NCBI GenBank assembly: GCA_937864265.1
Contig: CALMIR010000167.1
Coordinates: forward strand, 1-64,000
Source: an uncultured Saprospirales bacterium
Lineage (GTDB): Bacteria; Bacteroidota; Bacteroidia; Chitinophagales; Saprospiraceae
DNA: 64,000 nt
Direction of reading: 5' to 3'
A program made the translations under genes and the position numbers. Each line of letters begins with the position of its first letter. The first letter of the stretch is position 1. A model generated the notes under the pieces. It made no database searches and had not been told where the DNA came from. It saw only the letters and a list, made by a program, of their open reading frames with translations. Shown here piece after piece: positions 51,519-61,091 of the stretch.

Positions 51519-53987
51519 TCAACTCCAATACACCCGCTGCACCCGTTTAGAAATGCCCGTCCATATTTCATAAGGGATGGTATCCAGGGCCAGGGCCATA
51601 TCCGATACGGTAGGCGATGCCCCAAAAATGCAGACCTCATCGCCTTCTTGCAAAGCTTGAACCTCGCTGACATCGAGCATGCACATGTCCATGCACACGT
51701 TGCCGATGATGGGCACGCGTTGCCCGCGAACACTCAGTTGCCAGCGGCCATTGCCGGCACGACGGGGCAGCCCATCGGCGTAGCCAATGCTGATGGTTGC
51801 AATTTTTCCGCCTGCTGCTTTTTGGCCTTTGCGACCATAACCAATCGTGGCTGCTTCCTGGAGCTGCTTGATTTGGGCAATCCGCGCTTTCAATTGCAGC
51901 ACGGGCTGGAGCCGATCCTGGATGAGTTGACTGCTGTCCACGCCATAGGCGCCGATGCCCAGGCGCACCATGTCCATCTGGTATTGGGGAAAACGCAGGA
52001 TACCGGCAGAGTTCAGGATGTGCCGCAGGGGATTGATGTTCAAAGCTTGGCAAAGTCTTGTTGCGGCGGCTTGGAAAATGTTGACCTGCTGTTCGCTGAA
52101 ACCATCTTGAGCCGGATCTTCGCTGGCTGCCAAATGGGAGAAAAGAGAACGCACCTCCAAGTGGGGGTGGCTTTTCAATAAACCGATCAGGTCATCCAAT
52201 TCTGTAGGTTCAAAACCCAATCGGCGCATGCCGGTATCTATTTTGATATGGATGGGTACGGGACGCCCCAGACTTTTGGCCGCTTCTGCATAGGCCTGCA
52301 AGAGGCTTGAACTAAAAATTTCCGGCTCCAGGTTGTACCGCAATAGGCCGTCAAAAACGGCTTCTTCCGGGTGCAATACCACGATGGGTAGTTGGATGCC
52401 AGCTTCCCGAAGTTCGATGCCTTCATCGGCGTAAGCTACGGCCAGGTAGTCGATGTGGTGGAAGGCCAACATTCTGGCTACTTCCAGGCTGCCGCAGCCA
52501 TAAGCATTGGCTTTTACCATCAACATCAGCTTGGTACTGGGCTTCAGGTACGATTGGTGAATCTGGATATTTTGCCAAAGGGCGTCGAGGTTGACTTCGA
52601 GGGTGGTTTGGTGGATTTTTTGCGATAAGCGGCGAACAATCCGTTCAAATTCAAACATCCGAGCCCCTTTGATGAGTATGGTTTCTTTAGAAAAAAAATC
52701 GTGCTGCTCCCACTGTAAAAATGCATTGGTATCTGGGAAAAAATGGGTTTCGATAGCCAGAGGAAGATAGGCTTTGCTGCGTGTTATTTCTTTTCCAATG
52801 CCAAAAAAACGCTGTACGCCAGACTGAACGATCAAATCGGCCACCTCTTGGTACAACACCTCAGGCGCTAAGCCGCTTTGGAGCATATCGGACAAGATAA
52901 GGCTTTTGCGGGTGCTGTTATCTTGCCGCCTCAGCGCTGTTAGTGATAATGCCAGCGCCGTCAGATCTAGGCTGTAGCTGTCGTTCAACAGGACGCATTC
53001 GTTGATGCCCTGTAAAATTTCCTGGCGCATGGCCAAGGGGCGCAACAGCCTCATTTTATCGGCGGCCTTTTCAGACGTATAGCCCAAATAAAGCAATACC
53101 GCGAAGCAGTGCAAAGCGTTTTCAATAGAGATGGGATCCGAAAAGGGCAGCGTTACCTCTGTGACGGCATTTTGGTAGCAGAGTGTAAGGAAGCAACGTT
53201 TTCCTTCCGTCCGTTCGGATAGCACTTGCAAATTGGCCTCTTTTTGGCGCGACCAGGTAAAAACGGCTTTATTTAGTGTGCGGATGGTTTGATCGATGCG
53301 CTCATCGTCCCGACAATAAAGGATGACTTCTGCAAAGCGAAACAAGGCCAGTTTTTCTTCCAGCTTTTCCTGACGATTATTGAAACCCACATCGTGTGCG
53401 GTGCCAATATTGGTCAGCAGGCCAATAGTACAGTGGATAATGGGCGCCAGCTTGGCCATTTCTCCCTTCCGGGAAATACCGGCCTCAAAAATACCCAATT
53501 GGTGTTCCTCGGATAAAAGCCAGATGGAAAGGGGCACGCCAATTTGGGAGTTGTAACTGGCGGGCGTCCGGGCAATGGTGTAGTCGTCGGCCAAAAGTTG
53601 GTACAGCCATTCTTTAATGATGGTTTTTCCATTGCTACCTGTGATGCCGATCAGGGGCAGGGAAAATTGTTGTCGGTGCCAGGTGGCCAGGCGTTGCAGG
53701 GCAAGAGTGGTATCGGGGACGTAAATGAAATTGGCTGCCAGAAGAGGCATGTGTTTCTCGCTAGAAGGCAAAACAAAGTTACGTACCCCTTGTTTGTAGG
53801 CGTGCAATAAAAACTGGCTGCCGTCCCTGCGAGGCCCCTGGAGTGCAAAAAAAAGAGTCGTCGCTGCCGAAGAAATACGCCGACTATCTGTAGCCAGGTA
53901 TTGGATAATAGAAAATTCCGGGGCATGTTGATCCAAGACCCCATCCATGATTTGTGCTACGTTTGAAATCAGCCATTTTTTAGCCAT
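51519..53987 (-). CDS. murF-alr: MurF-alanine racemase fusion
   Basis: 822 residues in two parts. Residues 1 to about 455 are UDP-MurNAc-tripeptide:D-Ala-D-Ala ligase (MurF) with GITGSNGKTIIKEW and EAGISRKGEMAKL. From about 455 the PLP-dependent alanine racemase follows: MVKANAYGCGSLEVARM (PLP lysine), HIKIDTGMRRLGFEP, GYGRKG and ISIGYADGLPRRAGNG. The fusion, known in Bacteroidota, joins D-Ala supply to the ligase that uses the dipeptide. The start overlaps the purD stop (TAATG). Confidence 0.95.
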   Translation of the reverse strand: MAKKWLISNVAQIMDGVLDQHAPEFSIIQYLATDSRRISSAATTLFFALQGPRRDGSQFLLHAYKQGVRNFVLPSSEKHMPLLAANFIYVPDTTLALQRLATWHRQQFSLPLIGITGSNGKTIIKEWLYQLLADDYTIARTPASYNSQIGVPLSIWLLSEEHQLGIFEAGISRKGEMAKLAPIIHCTIGLLTNIGTAHDVGFNNRQEKLEEKLALFRFAEVILYCRDDERIDQTIRTLNKAVFTWSRQKEANLQVLSERTEGKRCFLTLCYQNAVTEVTLPFSDPISIENALHCFAVLLYLGYTSEKAADKMRLLRPLAMRQEILQGINECVLLNDSYSLDLTALALSLTALRRQDNSTRKSLILSDMLQSGLAPEVLYQEVADLIVQSGVQRFFGIGKEITRSKAYLPLAIETHFFPDTNAFLQWEQHDFFSKETILIKGARMFEFERIVRRLSQKIHQTTLEVNLDALWQNIQIHQSYLKPSTKLMLMVKANAYGCGSLEVARMLAFHHIDYLAVAYADEGIELREAGIQLPIVVLHPEEAVFDGLLRYNLEPEIFSSSLLQAYAEAAKSLGRPVPIHIKIDTGMRRLGFEPTELDDLIGLLKSHPHLEVRSLFSHLAASEDPAQDGFSEQQVNIFQAAATRLCQALNINPLRHILNSAGILRFPQYQMDMVRLGIGAYGVDSSQLIQDRLQPVLQLKARIAQIKQLQEAATIGYGRKGQKAAGGKIATISIGYADGLPRRAGNGRWQLSVRGQRVPIIGNVCMDMCMLDVSEVQALQEGDEVCIFGASPTVSDMALALDTIPYEIWTGISKRVQRVYWS

Positions 53988-55255
53988 TACACATCAAAAC
54001 CAATATCTCTTCGGTAATATTTTCCTTCAAACTGGATGTTTTCGGCATTTTTCAAAGAAGTTTGCACGGCCTCGGCGATGTCTTTTCCATAAGAGGTAAT
54101 GGCCAATACGCGGCCACCATTGGTTTTGACCGCCTCGGCTTCTTTTTTTGTACCAGCATGGAAAACCAAGCTGTCGCTAATGCCTTCCAGCCCACTGATG
54201 GGTTTGCCTTTTTCATAATCGCCCGGGTATCCGCCAGAGACTAAAACAACCGTTGCGGCGGCTTGTGGGTTGATTTTTAATTCGTACTTGCCCAATTCCA
54301 TGGCGTCGATGGCCAGAAAGAATTCTACCAGATCGTTTTCCAGGCGCGGAATCACGACTTCCGTTTCCGGGTCGCCCAAGCGGCAGTTGTATTCTATCAC
54401 ATAGGGCGAGCCATCGACGTTGATCAGCCCCAGGAAAATAAAGCCTTTATAAGCTGCCCCGATTTCATTCAAGCCCGTCAGCGTAGGGCTGATGATCCAA
54501 TTGGCTACCTTTTGCATCATTTTTTCATCGACAAATGGTACGGGAGAAACGGCGCCCATACCACCTGTATTCAATCCGCTGTCTCCTTCGCCAATGCGCT
54601 TGTAATCTTTGGCAACGGGGAGTATTTGGTAGTTTTTTCCATCTGTTGCCACAAAAACTGAGAATTCAATGCCTTCCAAAAAGGCTTCGACGATTACTTT
54701 TTGGCTGGCTTCGCCAAATTTTCCGCCCAACATATCGCGAAAAGCTTCCTGGGCTTCTGCTGTGCTTTGGCAAATGAGTACTCCTTTGCCTGCGGCGAGG
54801 CCATCGGCTTTTAACACGATGGGCAAAGGATGCGAGGCCAAGTATAGCAAGCCCTCCTCCAAACTATCTTTGGTGAATTCTGCGTATTCGGCAGTGGGAA
54901 TATCTCTTTCCAGCATGAATTGTTTGGCGAAAGCCTTGCTGCCTTCCAGTTTTGCACCTAGTTTGGAAGGGCCAATGACTTTGACCTGTTTTAGCGCTTC
55001 ATCCTGTTGAAAAAAATCGTAAATTCCCCTTACGAGGGGTTCTTCTGGGCCGACTACGAGCATTGCAATATTTTCCTCTACTACCAGCTTTTTAAGCGCT
55101 TCAAAGTCGTTGGGGTCGAGTGCTACATTGGTGCCTAGTTGTGCCGTACCGGCATTGCCCGGCGCAATAAACAACCGCTCACAACGCGGACTTTGTGCCA
55201 AGCGCCAAGCCAGGGCGTGTTCCCGGCCACCACTGCCCAGTAACAGTATCTTCAT
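53987..55255 (-). CDS. purD: Phosphoribosylamine-glycine ligase
   Basis: 422 residues, GAR synthetase, second step of purine synthesis. N-terminal LLLGSGGREHALAWRLAQSP, ATP-grasp region KADGLAAGKGVLIC, then GEGDSGLNTGGMGAVSPVP and YVIEYNCRLGDPETEVV with metal ligands, ending in the usual small domain. It is coupled to murF-alr by a one-base overlap of stop and start, so the two are one transcriptional unit despite different pathways. Confidence 0.97.
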   Translation of the reverse strand: MKILLLGSGGREHALAWRLAQSPRCERLFIAPGNAGTAQLGTNVALDPNDFEALKKLVVEENIAMLVVGPEEPLVRGIYDFFQQDEALKQVKVIGPSKLGAKLEGSKAFAKQFMLERDIPTAEYAEFTKDSLEEGLLYLASHPLPIVLKADGLAAGKGVLICQSTAEAQEAFRDMLGGKFGEASQKVIVEAFLEGIEFSVFVATDGKNYQILPVAKDYKRIGEGDSGLNTGGMGAVSPVPFVDEKMMQKVANWIISPTLTGLNEIGAAYKGFIFLGLINVDGSPYVIEYNCRLGDPETEVVIPRLENDLVEFFLAIDAMELGKYELKINPQAAATVVLVSGGYPGDYEKGKPISGLEGISDSLVFHAGTKKEAEAVKTNGGRVLAITSYGKDIAEAVQTSLKNAENIQFEGKYYRRDIGFDV

Positions 55256-55308
55256 TTAAAATACCATTTTGATTCGGGGGTAAAGATGGGAAAAATACTT
55301 TTAAAAGC

Positions 55309-55947
55309 TTAGTTTTGAAGCAAACTATCGGCTGGCACCAGCGGAGTGGGGGAGGCTACCACCAGCGACCAACCTGCGGATTCGACCATAAAACGAATAG
55401 CGTCAATCATTTGATTGCCTTGTTGGCTGGCTTCTTCGAGGAGGCCGCTTTCCTTTGCTTTTTCTGCAAGTACAGCCTTGGCGTTTTTGTTCAGGCGGTT
55501 GTAATCCTCTATGTCAAAGCTATTGAAAAAGCTATCCTCCAGGTTTTTGTACTCCGTATTGTGATCGATGGAAAGGATGCTGGGCTTGGGCAAATTGCTC
55601 AAGCGAATTTCGCGATTGGCGCTATCTACTTCTATACTCACCTTTTCCATATCGTAGCCGACCAGCACCGTACCATTTACCTTGATTATGGCTTGTTTGG
55701 AAAACTTCCAGGTGGTAGGTAAGGGCAAATACAGGGTGAATTGCCGGATATTGGTTTCATCGTATAATTCGGAAAATTGCCCCTCAACCGTTACCAACTT
55801 GCATACTTTTTGTATTTTTTCCAGCAAAACGGTGGAGTTGCTGCTTATTTGCTCTTCTACTTTCTTTTTATACAAACTGGTAGCTACCCAGTAGCCAATA
55901 CCCGCCGCCGCGATTAAGGCTAGTAGGATCAAAGCGTTTTTTATCAT
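55309..55947 (-). CDS. DUF4230 protein
   Basis: 212 residues with one N-terminal membrane helix (about 4-24) and a DUF4230 domain (about 45-185): KVCKLVTVEGQFSELYDE, KQAIIKVNGTVLVGYDMEKV, NREIRLSNLPKPSILSIDHN. The domain is common in Bacteroidota and Firmicutes; function unknown. The topology places the domain outside the cytoplasm. It begins 53 bases upstream of purD on the same strand. Confidence 0.85.
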   Translation of the reverse strand: MIKNALILLALIAAAGIGYWVATSLYKKKVEEQISSNSTVLLEKIQKVCKLVTVEGQFSELYDETNIRQFTLYLPLPTTWKFSKQAIIKVNGTVLVGYDMEKVSIEVDSANREIRLSNLPKPSILSIDHNTEYKNLEDSFFNSFDIEDYNRLNKNAKAVLAEKAKESGLLEEASQQGNQMIDAIRFMVESAGWSLVVASPTPLVPADSLLQN

Positions 55948-56296
55948 GGCATGCTGTTGTTTTGAACTCGGAAGCGGGCAAAAAAATACCGCACAAGCAT
56001 CGGGTAGTTTTGGACCCTCGAAAAAAAACAGGTTTAAGGTCGCTGTGGTGGTTCGGTAATCCCCTTGTCCTGAGTCGGAATCCCTGCAAAGAGGGACTGA
56101 GGCCCGCCCTAGTCACTTCAAATCAGTCCTTAATGTAATAAAAATGTAGAGTCAAAACATTAGATACTTGCACGGTAGCGCGACAGCTCTTACTAGCCGT
56201 CATTACCCACAAAGTACGGGGCTTTTTTCCAAGAAGGCAAGCCTTAGGATAGGTTTTTTTTTAGGGATATAGCAATAGCTCGCTATTTTTTTGAAC
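55948..56296. other. Gene-free region with GC-rich possible structure
   Basis: 349 bases without a credible gene. On the minus strand CCTCAGT-CCCT-loop-AGGG-ACTCAGG around 56065-56105 can fold into a nested stem. On the plus strand AGCC (56195-56198) can pair with GGCT (56220-56223) before TTTTTT, a weak terminator. GC-rich blocks here contrast with AT-rich edges. I could not match it to RNase P, SRP RNA, tmRNA or 6S RNA. Confidence 0.35.
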
Positions 56297-57388
56297 TCAT
56301 TCCCCCGCTTTGGTTTTGGCTTTGATGTCCAATTTCAGGGAAATGATGTGGGAAAAAGTATTTTCCTCACTGCCCAGGTCGGTAAACCCATAATCGATGT
56401 AAATGCTCGCTATTTTTAGGCCCAAACCGATAGAGGGGCGAAAAGTGAGCACTTCTTGATCGTCAAAATCTTTCTCCCGTTGAAACTGGCTGGCACCTAC
56501 TCGCAAAAACAGGAATTGGCTATAATCCACTTCTAGCCCCAGCGCGGGATCAATGCTGAATGGGTCGGCAGAAATCAGGGTATTGCGTTGGCCATCGGTC
56601 GTGGTGGTCAAGTTCAATTCAGGATGCAAGCCGATTTGGCCCATTTGAAAAACTTTGCCGATACCCAGGATCAGTTGCGGTTTGGTGATTTCGACACTAT
56701 TGATGGGAATTTCGTTGTTGGTCAGAGCCAACACTTCTTTTTCTGAATCCGTAAAATCAAAAGACCAAGCGTTGAAGGTGGTGGTGATGTCCTTGCCCAA
56801 GACGCCAAATTGCCAACCGCTTTCGCTTTGGTATTGCAAGCCCAAATCGATGCCAAAGCCCCAGGAATTGGCAAAGGGGCCTATTCTACGGTGCACTACT
56901 TTGACGTTTCCACCCAGTTGCAGGCGGCCCTTTTGCGTATTCAATCGCTGCGCATAGCTGAGCAAAAAGGCATAGTCGGCAGCAGAAAATTCGACGATGT
57001 TGTCGTAATTGATGCTGCCATCGCTCTCGTAGAGGCTGAGGGTATTGGGTATTTCATCGATGCCAAAACGAACCAGCGATATGCCCAGCCTGCGTTGCTT
57101 GTTGGCCATGGGAAGGGTAAGCCCCAGGTAATCAAATTTGCCAACGCCCCCGAACCACTCTGCGTGCATCGCACCGAGTTGCAGGCCGTTGAAATCGCTT
57201 AGGTTGGCCAACCCAGCGGGATTCCATACACCTGCGGTTACATCATCCACACTCGCTACCACTGCATTGCCCAGTGCCTGAGCTCTTGCGCCTACGCCAA
57301 TGGATAAAAACTCATTGCTGTATTTTTGGCTATGACCTAAATAACCTATAACGCTCAGAAAGCAAAAGAGTAATTGTCTTTTCATCAT
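56297..57388 (-). CDS. PorV/PorQ-family outer-membrane protein
   Basis: 363 residues with a signal peptide (about 1-20). The mature N-terminus SNEFLSIGVGARAQALGNA, followed by VASVDDVTAGVWNPAGLANL, is the signature of the PorV/PorQ family of FadL-like barrels. PorV and PorQ take part in type 9 secretion, where PorV carries substrates at the cell surface; many Bacteroidota also have further paralogues of unsure role. The end is not a clean barrel end (IKAKTKAGE). A T9SS cargo gene lies 1.9 kb away on the same strand. Confidence 0.8.
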   Translation of the reverse strand: MMKRQLLFCFLSVIGYLGHSQKYSNEFLSIGVGARAQALGNAVVASVDDVTAGVWNPAGLANLSDFNGLQLGAMHAEWFGGVGKFDYLGLTLPMANKQRRLGISLVRFGIDEIPNTLSLYESDGSINYDNIVEFSAADYAFLLSYAQRLNTQKGRLQLGGNVKVVHRRIGPFANSWGFGIDLGLQYQSESGWQFGVLGKDITTTFNAWSFDFTDSEKEVLALTNNEIPINSVEITKPQLILGIGKVFQMGQIGLHPELNLTTTTDGQRNTLISADPFSIDPALGLEVDYSQFLFLRVGASQFQREKDFDDQEVLTFRPSIGLGLKIASIYIDYGFTDLGSEENTFSHIISLKLDIKAKTKAGE

Positions 57389-57421
57389 CAATTTCAATGG
57401 ATTTACCTTTTCCAAACGCAA

Positions 57422-57811
57422 TATTAGCCAGCTAAGTGCATTTGTTAAAGCAAATCCTCGAAAATGTCGTCAAATGGGAGTCGGGCAGTAACGGAATAAA
57501 ACCCTGGTACGGAATGGTTGAAAATATGCTTTCTTGCGTAGGGGCATCCACTAGTGTCGAGCAGGCAAAATGCCCTAATACGATATAAAACCTATCACTT
57601 TTCTCTGAAAAATGCTTAATTTTGAGTTTAAAGTTTATTTCACTTTGAAAGAGCCTTAGCGTATCGAAAGTGTTAGGTTAGTGGGACAAAAGGAGGTAAT
57701 AGACCTAAACTAATAGGGAGAAGTCGAGGATTTTAATCTTCAATCAGGGGATAATCCATGAAATAAAGGCTATTGATCAGAGTGTTTTTAACATAGAATG
57801 AGCGTTTAGTA
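57422..57811. other. Gene-free region
   Basis: 390 bases between the divergent PorV-like and HTH-like genes. It contains GGGCAT (57541) and ATGCCC (57569) that could pair, and a loose TTAGGTTAG/CTAAACTAA inverted pair at 57675-57715. No promoter of the TAnnTTTG kind stands out. Confidence 0.4.
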
Positions 57812-58183
57812 ATGAAAACAAGAATTAGAATCGGCGCATTTACTTTTGGACGCAGGGGCATACGTTTGAGCCCTTGGCGGGGAGGTACGGGTTTTTCAAT
57901 ACCACTATTCAACCGGAATGCTCGCGCTTTTGGAAAAATTAAGCTCGGAATTTTCAGCTTCTATTTTAATGGCAAGTCCCCAAAATCTAAAATCAATAAG
58001 CCAATGCCCGAGTACATTCCTGAACTCAGAAAATCACATACTCAGGCATACGAGCCTTGGACAATTGAGGCTGACAAAAAACTGATATATCTATATCGTC
58101 AAGGAAAGACAGTTAAAGAGTTGAGCGTAATTTTTGGCAGGACTCAAGGGGCTATTCGTTCTCGTATTAAAAAACTCTTGTAA
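57812..58183 (+). CDS. Small protein with C-terminal helix-turn-helix-like segment
   Basis: 123 residues. The N-terminal part (RIRIGAFTFGRRGIRLSPWR, then GGTGFSIPL, FGKIKLGIFSFYF) resembles DUF4236-type small domains. The C-terminal part WTIEADKKLIYLYRQGK, TVKELSVIFGRTQGAIRSRI is a helix-turn-helix-like motif also seen as an accessory module at the C-termini of some helicases and nucleases. Basic, no signal peptide, possibly DNA-binding. Domain calls are by eye. Confidence 0.65.
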   Translation: MKTRIRIGAFTFGRRGIRLSPWRGGTGFSIPLFNRNARAFGKIKLGIFSFYFNGKSPKSKINKPMPEYIPELRKSHTQAYEPWTIEADKKLIYLYRQGKTVKELSVIFGRTQGAIRSRIKKLL

Positions 58184-58287
58184 CAATAAAAAGGCTACCA
58201 ACCCTAAGTGCTTACTCCTAAACGATGTGCGGGACAGAGAAAGCGAAGCTCATTTTGTGGAAAAAGCAGGTAAGATCAGCTTGAATT

Positions 58288-59163
58288 ATGGATAAAATTG
58301 TCCTTACAGGAAGTAGTGGAAGAATTGGGCGTGCTTTGCACTGGAGAAGCTGCCAAAAGTATCATGTTACTGGCATTGACCTATCACCATCGTCAGCTAC
58401 ATCCAAAATGGTAGATATTAGAAACTATGAACAATTATTAAGGAGTTTCGAAGGCGTGGATACTGTTTTTCATGCAGCAGCCCTACATGCGCCGCACGTG
58501 GGAATTGCCTCAGAAAAAGAGTTTTATGATATAAATGTAAATGCTACAGAAAAAATAGCTAAGGCGGCATTAGCATCTGGCGTTTCACAGATAGTATTTA
58601 CCAGTACGACCGCATTGTATGGATATGCAAATTATGGAAGAGGAAAAGCAGCATGGATAAATGAACAGACCATACCAGAACCTAGAACTATTTATCATAA
58701 AACAAAACTGGAAGCTGAAAATATTTTAAAGGAATATTCAGGAAAAAACCTGGCAATAAGTGTCATTAGAATGTCCAGGTGTTTTCCCGAGCCTGTTCAA
58801 ATGATGGCGGTTTACAGACTTTATAGAGGAGTCGATTACAGAGATGTAGCAGATGCCCACCTATTGGCTGGTCAGCTAAAAAAGAATAAACATTTTGATA
58901 TTTATGTTATTTCGGCAGGCACCCCGTTTCTAAAATCAGACAGCCAATTATTATTTGAAAACCCGGAGGCTGTTATCCGTGAGCGACACCCGCTTTTGGC
59001 CAAGGAATTTGATAAACGGGGTTGGAAGTTCCCCAATTCCATTGACCGCTTATATGATTCCTCATATTCTCAGAAGATACTTGGCTGGCAACCAAAAAGG
59101 GGGCCGCTTGAAGTAATCAAACAGTTCGATAACGAAGACTTTGAAATACTCCCGCCTTCTTGA
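58288..59163 (+). CDS. NAD-dependent epimerase/dehydratase (extended SDR)
   Basis: 291 residues with the nucleotide-binding GSSGRIGRA at the N-terminus, the acidic residue after strand 2 (GIDLSPSS), DTVFHAAALHAPHVG, the serine region FTSTTALYG and the catalytic YHKTK. The C-terminus YSQKILGWQPKRGPLEVI is typical of sugar-nucleotide epimerase relatives. Substrate unknown. Codons are more AT-rich than in the genes further left, and the neighbour upstream is an orphan, so this may be accessory DNA. Confidence 0.82.
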   Translation: MDKIVLTGSSGRIGRALHWRSCQKYHVTGIDLSPSSATSKMVDIRNYEQLLRSFEGVDTVFHAAALHAPHVGIASEKEFYDINVNATEKIAKAALASGVSQIVFTSTTALYGYANYGRGKAAWINEQTIPEPRTIYHKTKLEAENILKEYSGKNLAISVIRMSRCFPEPVQMMAVYRLYRGVDYRDVADAHLLAGQLKKNKHFDIYVISAGTPFLKSDSQLLFENPEAVIRERHPLLAKEFDKRGWKFPNSIDRLYDSSYSQKILGWQPKRGPLEVIKQFDNEDFEILPPS

Positions 59164-59286
59164 TACAGAATATTGATTGGAAATAACATGGGGAAATTTA
59201 ATCTTTAAATAACAAAGCATGGTCAGGGTAAGACTCCTTCCCACAATTCCACACACCACTTCCCGCGATTATCAACAAAAACAGCG

Positions 59287-60999
59287 CTAAAACCGCGCCA
59301 GCTTTTCCATCAGCAAGCCAGCAGGCGTATGCAGGCAAATTTGGTAAATGCCAGCGGGTAAAGAACCTGCGTTCCAGTCCATTTCATGAACGCCTTCATC
59401 CAGCCAACCCTCGTGCAATCCGGCCAATTTCCGGCCATTGATGTCGGCTACGTACAGTTGTACCATTTGGCCTTGCTTCAAGCTTAGGCGAACTTTGACG
59501 TCGGCTACGAATGGGTTGGGAAACACGGCAAATTCAAAAGGGTTTTCCGCTATCTGTGGGGTTGATGTGACGATAGAGGTGCCTTCTGTAATAAGGTATG
59601 AAGTATTCAGCGCCACATTTTCAAAATTTTCAACCAGCCCGCTTGGCCACCTGACGCTTAATTTATCAATAATCGGCGCATCGCCCAGTCCAAAATGCAG
59701 GATCAGGCTATTCTGACTGGCATAGCCGCTGCCCCCGCTCACTTCATCTATCTGTTTTTTGCCCCCTGCTTCTATGGTCACACGGGCACCAATGGCAGAG
59801 GCATTGCTCTCCACGCCGCGCAACTTAATTTTTACAAAATTGCCCGTATTGGGGTTTTGGTTAAGGAAGAGTTCATTGCCATCGTTGCCGCTATTGGCCA
59901 GCATAATATCCAATTTGCCATCCGTATTAAAATCGGCGGTCGCTACGCCATATCCGCCAAACATACTGGATATTGCGGAGTTTTCGCTGACGATGTCAAA
60001 AGTGATGTTGCCGTTATTGCGGTACAGCACATTGGGGTAAGGCGAAAAGTAGCTGTCGTTGCTGACATAAATATCCTGCCAGCCATCGTTGTTGTAGTCC
60101 AGAAAAGTTGTGCCCCAGCCCATACCGTAGTCATTTACTTCAACAGAAGCAGCTATATTGGTGAAGGTGCCATTTTGGTTGTTGAGCAGCAAAGCGTTGG
60201 CAAAAAGGTTGGTGATATAAATGTCCAGAAAGCCATCGCCGTTGATATCGCCACAATCTACGCCCATACCCTGGCCGGCAAAATTGGCATTGGAGCTAAC
60301 CGAAACATTGGTGAAAAAGCCATTGCCGTTGTTGTTGTATAAAATATTGGCCTGGTTGCCATCGTGGGTCAGGTAGATGTCGAGATCGTTGTCGTTGTCG
60401 TAATCGAATAGCATAGCGCCCATTGCAATGCCATAATCATTGGCGCCAACTTCGTCAATGCGCTCCGTAAAAGTACCATCCCCATTATTGAAGAATAGGT
60501 AATTGGTCATATTGATATTGGCGACATAAATGTCGAGCCAACCGTTGTTGTCCAGATCACCCATTAAGACGGATCGGGTAGGAAAGATGCTATTGACTCC
60601 GGCATTGACAGATACGTCGGCGAAAGTACCGTTGCCTTCATTTCTGTAAAGTACATTGGGTTCGTCCCTGTTGCCGAGATAGAGGTCGAGGTCGCCATCA
60701 TTATCTATATCGCCCCAAACACTCGTCGTCGTTGTACCGGGAAAGGCAACCCCTGCTGCTGCCGCTACATCCGTAAAAGTGCCGTTGCCATTAGATCGGT
60801 ACAACAGGTTGGGGGCATTGTGCCGGGAAACGTAAATATCTTCTAGGCCATCGTTGTTGTAATCGCCAATAGCGACGCCGTAGTTTTTTCCTGTGTTGTT
60901 GATACCGCTGCTGATAGAGGCATTCACGAAATAAGCCGGTTGGGAAAGTCCCCATGAGCCAAGCACCAGGCAAAACAAAGTGTAAAGTAACTTTTTCAT
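59287..60999 (-). CDS. Secreted FG-GAP/ASPIC protein with type 9 sorting domain
   Basis: 570 residues. Signal peptide about 1-19. Eight or so FG-GAP/VCBS repeats follow (GDYNNDGLEDIYVS, GDIDNDGDLDLYLG, GDINGDGFLDIYIT), each with a calcium-type DxDxDG loop, forming a beta-propeller. Then an ASPIC/UnbV domain (SNASAIGARVTIEAGGKKQ to VRWPSGLVENF), and a type A C-terminal sorting domain (VFPNPFVADVKVRL to GIYQICLHT, ending KLARF). It should be exported by the type 9 system and held at or released from the surface; adhesion or ligand binding is inferred. Confidence 0.92.
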   Translation of the reverse strand: MKKLLYTLFCLVLGSWGLSQPAYFVNASISSGINNTGKNYGVAIGDYNNDGLEDIYVSRHNAPNLLYRSNGNGTFTDVAAAAGVAFPGTTTTSVWGDIDNDGDLDLYLGNRDEPNVLYRNEGNGTFADVSVNAGVNSIFPTRSVLMGDLDNNGWLDIYVANINMTNYLFFNNGDGTFTERIDEVGANDYGIAMGAMLFDYDNDNDLDIYLTHDGNQANILYNNNGNGFFTNVSVSSNANFAGQGMGVDCGDINGDGFLDIYITNLFANALLLNNQNGTFTNIAASVEVNDYGMGWGTTFLDYNNDGWQDIYVSNDSYFSPYPNVLYRNNGNITFDIVSENSAISSMFGGYGVATADFNTDGKLDIMLANSGNDGNELFLNQNPNTGNFVKIKLRGVESNASAIGARVTIEAGGKKQIDEVSGGSGYASQNSLILHFGLGDAPIIDKLSVRWPSGLVENFENVALNTSYLITEGTSIVTSTPQIAENPFEFAVFPNPFVADVKVRLSLKQGQMVQLYVADINGRKLAGLHEGWLDEGVHEMDWNAGSLPAGIYQICLHTPAGLLMEKLARF

Positions 61000-61091
61000 A
61001 AACAGGGTTTTAACAAGACTAAGATAAGGTGTATTGGGTGTTATATAAAACCCCAAAACCGGCATTTGGTTCTGCCAGAATAGGCGTTTTA

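Noticed and set aside
55868..56116. Small gene upstream of DUF4230
   Set aside because: Arg/Pro/Gly-rich product typical of translated structured non-coding DNA; overlaps the DUF4230 start region.
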